Assembly (NCBI RefSeq): GCF_016919405.1
Contig: NZ_CP070353.1
Location: forward strand, 2,480,001-2,544,000
From: Ensifer sp. PDNC004
GTDB lineage: Bacteria; Pseudomonadota; Alphaproteobacteria; Rhizobiales; Rhizobiaceae
DNA: 64,000 nucleotides
Direction: 5' to 3'
The notes beneath the pieces are model-generated. The model did not search any database and was not told where the DNA came from. It saw only the letters and a program-made list of their open reading frames with translations. Positions 58,587 to 64,000 of the stretch are shown one piece after another; within the stretch, counting starts at the first letter, position 1, and each line of letters begins with the position of its first letter. The position numbers and the translations under genes are program-made.

Positions 58587-60131
58587 CTATTCGTTGATCA
58601 GGCGCTTCAGCAGTTCGATCTCATGGCTGAGCTTGGTGTCGCCCGAAATCAGCTCCTCGATCTTGCGCACGGCATGCAGCACGGTCGTGTGGTCGCGTCC
58701 GCCGAAGCGACGGCCGATCTCCGGGAAGGAGCGCGGCGTCAGCGTCTTCGACAGATACATCGCGATCTGGCGCGGCTTGACGATGACACGGGTGCGGCGG
58801 TTGGAGACGAGCTCCTGGCGCGAGACGTTGTAGTGCTTGGCGACGACGCGCTGGATGTCCTCGATGCGCACGCGGCGGGGTTCGCCGGCGTTGACGAGGT
58901 GGCCGAGCAATTCATCGACGCGCTCAAGCGAGAGCTGCGGCTCGAAGGAGCGGCGGAACAGGAGCTGGTTGAAGGCACCTTCCAGTTCGCGGCCGCTGGC
59001 GGTCACGTTGCGTGCCACGTGGCTCAGGATTTCGCCGGGAATGTCGAGCGAACCGTCGTCCTGACGGGCCGTGTCCAGGCGGCGCTTCAGCATTTCCAGG
59101 CGCATGTCGTAGTCCGGGCCGTCCATCTCGATGGCGACGCCGCCCTGGAGACGCGAACGAACGCGGCTGTCGAGCGATTCCAATTCCCACGGTGCGCGGT
59201 CGGCTGCGACGACGACCTGCTTGGCGGAATCGAGCAGCATGTTCAGCAGGTGGCAAAACTCATGCTGGATCGACTTGCCCTGAAGGAACTGCATGTCGTC
59301 GATGATCAGGAGATCGATGTTGCGCAGCGACTCCTTCAAGGACAGCGCGTCGTTGTCGCGGATCGCGGTGGCGAAACGCCACATGAAGTATTCGGCCGTC
59401 AGGTAGACGACGCGCGGCGCACGCGCGCTCTGCAGCGCCTGGATGGCGATCGCCTGCAGAAGGTGCGTCTTGCCGAGACCGACGCTCGAATGGATGAAGA
59501 GCGGGTTGAACCGCACCGCACCGGCGCCGGCTTCCGCAATCGTCCGGGCGGCGGCAAGCGCCACGCGGTTCGAGGAACCCTCGACGAAGTTTTCGAAATT
59601 GTAGCGCTGGTCGAGCGGCGAGCCGAAGAGCGGCGCCTGGGTCGGCCTCTGCATGCTTGCGACAGTCGCCGCGGCAACGGTTGCCACCGGCTGGGCTGCG
59701 GCCGGACGGCGCGCGGGCTGAGCCGGAGCTGCTTCTACCGCCTGCGGCAGCGCTTCTTCCTGGGTGGTCGGACGGGCGCCACGGGTTGCCGTGCGCACCA
59801 GGATCTCGATCTTCATGATCTCGCCGTCTTCCTGCTGGAAGATCGAGGTGATGAGGTCAAGATAACGGTTGTTGATCCAGGACTTCAGGAACGTGGTCGG
59901 CACCGAAAGGCGCACAACGCTCTTGGATACGGAATGGAGCTTCAGACGCCCAAACCAGCTTGCAAAGACATCCGGACCGACTTGAGCTTTGAGACGCGCA
60001 CTTACCCGCTCGAACAGTGCGTCGTGCCTCATGTCGGTTTTTTCCCCCGCCGCCTGAGATAGATTGCTTCCGGCTTGAAATGCGTCTCCTTCTTTCTGAA
60101 GTGCGCCCGCCGTCACCAAATTCATCTGCAT
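58587..60131 (-). CDS. dnaA: chromosomal replication initiator protein DnaA
   Basis: AAA+ ATPase that opens oriC. In order: N-terminal DnaB-loading domain ([20 protein letters not shown]), Pro/Ala-rich linker, AAA+ domain with Walker [11 protein letters not shown] and Walker [14 protein letters not shown], and the C-terminal box-binding helix-turn-helix with [14 protein letters not shown] 60131 (514 residues) has GGAAGGCGG upstream. ATG 60182 extends it by 17 residues, and ATG 60032 would match shorter homologues. Upstream lies a 1-kb region rich in GANTC sites. Confidence 0.96.
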   Translation of the reverse strand: MQMNLVTAGALQKEGDAFQAGSNLSQAAGEKTDMRHDALFERVSARLKAQVGPDVFASWFGRLKLHSVSKSVVRLSVPTTFLKSWINNRYLDLITSIFQQEDGEIMKIEILVRTATRGARPTTQEEALPQAVEAAPAQPARRPAAAQPVATVAAATVASMQRPTQAPLFGSPLDQRYNFENFVEGSSNRVALAAARTIAEAGAGAVRFNPLFIHSSVGLGKTHLLQAIAIQALQSARAPRVVYLTAEYFMWRFATAIRDNDALSLKESLRNIDLLIIDDMQFLQGKSIQHEFCHLLNMLLDSAKQVVVAADRAPWELESLDSRVRSRLQGGVAIEMDGPDYDMRLEMLKRRLDTARQDDGSLDIPGEILSHVARNVTASGRELEGAFNQLLFRRSFEPQLSLERVDELLGHLVNAGEPRRVRIEDIQRVVAKHYNVSRQELVSNRRTRVIVKPRQIAMYLSKTLTPRSFPEIGRRFGGRDHTTVLHAVRKIEELISGDTKLSHEIELLKRLINE

Positions 60132-61174
60132 TTTGCCGCCTTCCAATTCATGTTCAGATGCCGTCATCGCTGCCGGCCTCATCTCTTATGTCCGCCGCCC
60201 GCGGCGCCCGTATGGGCCATGCCGCTTACGCCGAACGTCACAGTCGCAGACGACGCCGGGCTCCTCATCTCCCGCCTCGCTGCGCGCTACGCGCACCCAC
60301 CTGCCCTTCGGGCCGGAGGATGTCCCCTCGCGCCTCTTGTCAACAATCCCTTCGACGCGCTCCCGCGCCGTACCGGATCCTCCTCCTCGTCAACAGCTCC
60401 TCGCACCCTCGTACGAAGCGATGAGCCGCGCGTTGGACCTTGGCCTCGCGTCGGGCGCCGCTTGCACCCTCCATCGAGACCGCCTGCATGTTTCCTTTGT
60501 CGTAGCCGATCAAAGGGCAGGATAGGCAGCCGTCAAAGCGCCGCAGCGACCTTCAGGCGTCCGACCGGACGCACGGTGCTGCAGATGGCCGCCTCACAAT
60601 CACAGGACGAAAGTTTCTCGTCCGGAGTGGTCTGAACCATCCGGTTTTTCACCTTCGACTTGTCTGATTGAACGACGCGGAGCCGCCCTGATACAAAGGA
60701 CAGAAACATCGAAACCATTTCTTCGAAATGGCCTCTTTTGCTTCCTTTTACAGATGTGGTCCGTGTCCCCTGTGGAGGGCATTTAGGCAGGATCGATGGG
60801 CAAGATCAATCGCGATTTTTACGCAACCTTAAGCGCCGGCCGTTGACTCTCCGGCCGCCATTTGCTTGCCGCATTCCGAGTCCGAGAAGAATCCCTGTTG
60901 AATCAAGGGTTTTGATTTTTCGCCCTTTGCTTAGCTGGCGAAAAAGAAAAAAAATAAAAATTCGCTTGACTCAGAATGGGCCTAACAGACCCCCAGCCAG
61001 AGACATCCTTTTGATAAGGACCTCTCACAAGTCATTGAAATAATTATATAAATTTTGTCATCGCACTGACATAAGCCCAAGCCGCCAGATTAACCATCGC
61101 AATGACAGAAGTATGAATCCGAAAAGCCCGGCGCAAGGGCCGGGCTCTCGATTAACAGATTTTTCTTAGCCGGA
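60132..61174. promoter_or_regulatory. long gene-free dnaA leader/promoter region
   Basis: About 1 kb between dnaA and rpsT with no gene that I can support. The half near dnaA (to about 60650) is GC-rich; plus-strand open frames there look random. The half near rpsT (60780-61110) is AT-rich and holds six GANTC sites (60845, 60878, 60889, 60900, 60968, 61115). No good match to the DnaA box TTATCCACA was found, so it is not an obvious oriC. The dnaA promoter is probably in the AT-rich part. Confidence 0.6.
61125..61146 (-). terminator. rpsT terminator
   Basis: AGCCCGGC / GCCGGGCT with a 6-base loop, followed by TTTTC on the minus strand, about 30 bp past the rpsT stop. Confidence 0.8.
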
Positions 61175-61441
61175 TTAGGCCGAAAGCGACTTTACGCGCT
61201 GTGCAAGACGCGAAACCTTGCGCGATGCAGTGTTGGCGTGCAGGACGCCCTTGGTGGCGGCGCGCATCAGCTCGGGCTGAGCTGCCTTGAGCGCTGCGGC
61301 TGCAACAGCCTGGTCGCCGGTGGCGATCGCTTCTTCGACCTTACGGATGAAGCCACGGACGCGCGAACGACGGGCCTTGTTCACTGCAGTGCGGCGTGCG
61401 ATCTTGCGGGTCGCCTTTTTCGCCGAAGTTGTATTGGCCAT
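61175..61441 (-). CDS. rpsT: 30S ribosomal protein S20
   Basis: An 88-residue basic, helical ribosomal protein binding 16S rRNA. The start [18 protein letters not shown] and [17 protein letters not shown] are typical. ATG 61441 has AGAGG five bases before it; the open frame extends 18 codons further without support. The rpsT-dnaA neighbourhood is conserved in Rhizobiales. Confidence 0.97.
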   Translation of the reverse strand: MANTTSAKKATRKIARRTAVNKARRSRVRGFIRKVEEAIATGDQAVAAAALKAAQPELMRAATKGVLHANTASRKVSRLAQRVKSLSA

Positions 61442-61631
61442 TGGTGCCTCTCTTCGAAAACTGATATGAACTCCGCCCTCGCCGTGCCGGGTCACTGCGA
61501 CCTGTCATCAAAGCAATTCGGGAGTATTTCCGGAAAGCCCAGGATGGCGTTCCAAACTGAGGGCGGCGTATAGCGGGAAACGGCCGCCCCGTCAACGCGC
61601 ATTTTCCAGAATCTGCGCGCCTTCCTTTGAG

Positions 61632-62405
61632 CTAGCGATGCTTGAAGTCCGGCTTCCGCTTGGCGACGAAGGCGGCCATGCCCTCCTTCTGGTCCTCGGT
61701 CGCAAACAGCGAGTGGAAGAGACGCCGCTCGAAACGCAGGCCTTCGGCAAGCGTCACCTCCAGCGAGCGGCTTACGGCCTCCTTCGCCATCATGACCGCT
61801 GGCAACGAGAAGGAGGCGATCTTCTGGGCAGCGGCCAGCGCTTCCTCCATCAGTTTCTCCGACGCCACCACACGCGAAACGAGTCCCGCACGTTCGGCCT
61901 CGGCCGCATCCATCATCCGGCCGGTCAGAACCAGGTCCATCGCCTTCGCCTTGCCGACGGCGCGCGTCAGGCGCTGGGAGCCGCCCATGCCGGGAATGAC
62001 GCCGAGGGTAATTTCCGGCTGGCCGAACTTGGCTGTCTCCGACGCGATGATGAAGTCACACATCATCGCAAGCTCGCAGCCGCCGCCGAGCGCATAGCCG
62101 GAAACGGCAGCGATCAGCGGCTTGCGGGCTGCCGCCACCTGGTCCCAGCCGCCGATGAAGTCGCCGAGATAGCTGTCGACGAAATCGAGCGTCTGCATCT
62201 CCTTGATATCGGCGCCGGCGGCAAAGGCCTTCTCCGAGCCGGCGAGGACGACGGCGCCGATCTCCTTGTCGGCATCGAAGGCCTTCAGCGTTGCGGCAAG
62301 CTCGCGCATCACCGTCGAATTCAGCGCGTTCAGCGCCTGCGGACGGTTGAGCGTCACCAGGCCGACGCGGCCGCGTGTTTCGACCAGCAGCGTTTCGTAG
62401 GTCAT
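61632..62405 (-). CDS. enoyl-CoA hydratase (crotonase family)
   Basis: Hydrates trans-2-enoyl-CoA in beta-oxidation. The 257 residues contain the oxyanion-hole motif [11 protein letters not shown] and both catalytic glutamates ([12 protein letters not shown] and [16 protein letters not shown]). ATG 62405 with GGAGG upstream; the longer open frame overlaps mutM and is not real. It lies 46 bp after mutM, a common Rhizobiales pairing. Confidence 0.95.
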   Translation of the reverse strand: MTYETLLVETRGRVGLVTLNRPQALNALNSTVMRELAATLKAFDADKEIGAVVLAGSEKAFAAGADIKEMQTLDFVDSYLGDFIGGWDQVAAARKPLIAAVSGYALGGGCELAMMCDFIIASETAKFGQPEITLGVIPGMGGSQRLTRAVGKAKAMDLVLTGRMMDAAEAERAGLVSRVVASEKLMEEALAAAQKIASFSLPAVMMAKEAVSRSLEVTLAEGLRFERRLFHSLFATEDQKEGMAAFVAKRKPDFKHR

Positions 62406-62451
62406 TCCTGTTTCCTCCGGTTCATGCACCAGACCGCTGACGGACCGGCGT

Positions 62452-63342
62452 TCATTTCTGGCAGTGCGGGCAATAGAAGGTCGAGCGGCCCGCCTGCACG
62501 ATCCGCGCGACCGTACCGTCGCAGCCGGTCGTGCGGCAAGCCTCTCCTTCGCGGTCGTAGACGGAGAAGGAGTGCTGGAAGTAGCCGAGCGAGCCGTCGG
62601 CCTGGATATGGTCCTTGAGCGACGATCCGCCGGCGGCAATGGCATCGGCGATGACCTCGCGGATCGCGTCCGTCAAGCGCACAAGCCCGTCCTTCGGCTT
62701 GCCGCGCTTGTCGACGAGCGCGCCGGCCGGTTTCAGCGGCGACAGGTGCGAGCGCCACAACGCCTCGCAGACATAGATGTTGCCGAGACCGGCGATGTTC
62801 TTCTGGTCGAGCAAGGCCGCCTTCAGCGGCTGCGCCTTGCCGGCAAAGCGTGCGGCGAGATAGGCGGCATCGAGCACGTTTCCGGTCGGCTCCTCGCCGA
62901 GCGCGCGAAAATAGGCGTGGTTTGCCACCGTGTCGCGGCGAGCAAGGTCCATGAAGCCGAAGCGGCGCGGGTCGTTGTAGATCACCCGCAGCGGGCCTTG
63001 CGCGCCGTCGAGATGGAAAATGACGTGATCGTGCTTTTCGTCCTTGCCGCGCGGATGGTGGAATTCGCCCGGCGTTGCGGCCGCCGGTCCCACCTCGATG
63101 CGGAAGGAGCCGGACATGCCGAGGTGGGCGATGATCACGTCGCCGGCTTCCAGATCGATCATCAGGTACTTGGCGCGGCGCGACAGCGAGACGATGCGCT
63201 GGCCGGCAACGGTCGAGGAGAAATTCTCCGGGAAAGGAAATCGCAGATCCGGACGGCGCAGTTCCGCATTGACCAGCAGCGCCCCCTCCATGGTCGGCGC
63301 CAGGCCGCGCTTGACGGTTTCGACCTCGGGCAACTCCGGCAT
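62452..63342 (-). CDS. mutM: formamidopyrimidine-DNA glycosylase
   Basis: Excises 8-oxoguanine and formamidopyrimidines, then cleaves the abasic site. The N-terminal catalytic [13 protein letters not shown] (Pro1/Glu2), the H2TH region ([19 protein letters not shown]) and the C-terminal zinc finger (CRTTGC...FYCPHCQK) are all intact in 296 residues. Divergent from ubiE. Confidence 0.97.
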   Translation of the reverse strand: MPELPEVETVKRGLAPTMEGALLVNAELRRPDLRFPFPENFSSTVAGQRIVSLSRRAKYLMIDLEAGDVIIAHLGMSGSFRIEVGPAAATPGEFHHPRGKDEKHDHVIFHLDGAQGPLRVIYNDPRRFGFMDLARRDTVANHAYFRALGEEPTGNVLDAAYLAARFAGKAQPLKAALLDQKNIAGLGNIYVCEALWRSHLSPLKPAGALVDKRGKPKDGLVRLTDAIREVIADAIAAGGSSLKDHIQADGSLGYFQHSFSVYDREGEACRTTGCDGTVARIVQAGRSTFYCPHCQK

Positions 63343-63514
63343 GAATGCACTCCTTCGATCTCAGCCACCGGATGTGGTGGTTGGCATTTCCTTGGCGGCC
63401 TTCTTATCCTATAGGGGTGCGCTATGCCGCAGCCGCAGTCCCGCCCACGAGATAGCGCGTGGCGGGCCTTTTCGCTATGGTGCCGGAAAAATTGGTTCAG
63501 GTGGAGTTCTTCGT

Positions 63515-64000
63515 ATGACGGATCAGCGCGTATCGGCCGATGGCGGCATGGAAACATCCTTCGGTTTCCGCAACGTCGGCACGGGCGAGAAGCAGCCGCT
63601 CGTCAACGACGTCTTCCACAAGGTGGCCAAGCGTTACGACATCATGAACGACGTGATGTCGGCCGGCCTGCACCGCGCCTGGAAGGATGCGATGATCGCC
63701 GCGCTCAACCCGCCGCGCCGCGAGGTCTACAGAACCCTCGACGTTGCCGGCGGCACCGGCGATATCGCCTTCCGCATTATCGAGGCCTCCGACCGCAAGG
63801 CGCATTCGACCGTGCTCGACATCAATGGCTCGATGCTCGCCGTCGGCGCCGAGCGGGCCGAGAAGAAGAAGCTCACCGCCAATCTCGATTTCGTCGAGGC
63901 CAATGCCGAGGACCTGCCCTTCGAGGCCAACACCTTCGATGCCTATACGATCGCGTTCGGCATCCGCAATGTGCCGCGCATCGACGTGGCGCTGAAGGAA
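63515..64000 (+). CDS. ubiE: ubiquinone/menaquinone biosynthesis C-methyltransferase, 3' end outside window
   Basis: SAM-dependent C-methylation step of ubiquinone synthesis. 162 codons are present. They show [37 protein letters not shown], the SAM motif [13 protein letters not shown], and [16 protein letters not shown], all characteristic of UbiE. The frame is open at the window edge. ATG 63515 has GGTGGAG upstream. It is divergent from mutM, across a 172-bp gap containing a bulged CCCGCC...GGCGGG hairpin (about 63450-63476). Confidence 0.95.
   Translation, partial: MTDQRVSADGGMETSFGFRNVGTGEKQPLVNDVFHKVAKRYDIMNDVMSAGLHRAWKDAMIAALNPPRREVYRTLDVAGGTGDIAFRIIEASDRKAHSTVLDINGSMLAVGAERAEKKKLTANLDFVEANAEDLPFEANTFDAYTIAFGIRNVPRIDVALKE

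Noticed and set aside
60017..60635. Plus-strand open frames in the GC-rich dnaA leader
   Set aside because: Pro/Arg/Ser-rich, no ribosome binding sites, partly overlapping dnaA; no family signal.
60132..61174. Chromosomal origin (oriC) next to dnaA
   Set aside because: No match to TTATCCACA seen, and alphaproteobacterial origins usually lie near hemE, not dnaA.

Overview
The window is a 64 kb piece of a GC-rich alphaproteobacterial chromosome. Gene content and order (phrR-lnt-corC-ybeY-phoH-miaB, murJ-glnD-mutS, divergent tme, olsB, lptC-lptA-lptB-rpoN-hpf-ptsN, grpE/hrcA/rph/rdgB/hemW, dnaA-rpsT) point to Rhizobiaceae, most likely Sinorhizobium/Ensifer. This rests on recognised families and synteny; no database search was possible. 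It is almost entirely core chromosome. I see no insertion sequence, prophage, CRISPR array, rRNA or tRNA gene.

Layout. 0-6 kb: the end of a chemoreceptor gene, a nucleoside hydrolase, a small heat-shock gene with a probable RNA thermometer, a DUF1150 gene, a tandem intergenic repeat, trmB and metK. 6-16.5 kb (all minus): phrR and lnt, corC-ybeY-phoH-miaB (RNA processing), olsA, rimI, tsaB, a NifU-like scaffold and UspA. 16.5-25.6 kb (minus): trpS, a VOC protein, murJ, glnD, mutS. 25.6-34.5 kb: tme (malic enzyme), olsB, a hybrid histidine kinase, and lspA with two RNA methyltransferases chained by ATGA overlaps. 34.5-42.3 kb: a CoxG-like gene, lapA-like, ihfB, sppA, then the lipopolysaccharide export and sigma-54 block lptC-lptA-lptB-rpoN-hpf-ptsN. 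42.3-45.3 kb: a LuxR regulator divergent from a dehydrogenase plus sugar-lactone oxidase pair. 45.4-51.3 kb: grpE, hrcA, rph, a VOC gene, rdgB, hemW and a glutathione transferase. 51.4-56.4 kb: two complete but different ECF42-type sigma factor modules side by side, each with its own DGPF (YCII-like) gene. 56.5-64 kb: a DMT exporter divergent from a LysR regulator, then dnaA, rpsT, an enoyl-CoA hydratase, mutM and the start of ubiE.

Functional links. Both known ornithine-lipid genes (olsA and olsB) lie here, 14.5 kb apart. Nitrogen control is represented by glnD, rpoN and ptsN. LptC, LptA and LptB build the lipopolysaccharide bridge, while murJ, lspA and lnt serve the envelope.

The most interesting signals are regulatory: the paired ECF42 modules sharing a TGTCGR-N17-CGTC promoter-like motif; a ROSE-type thermometer before hsp20; six GANTC (CcrM) sites in 275 bp before dnaA; a 22-bp palindrome before metK; and the uncharacterised LuxR / dehydrogenase / lactone-oxidase locus. 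I found no clear candidate for a wholly new system; the last locus and the ECF pair come closest.
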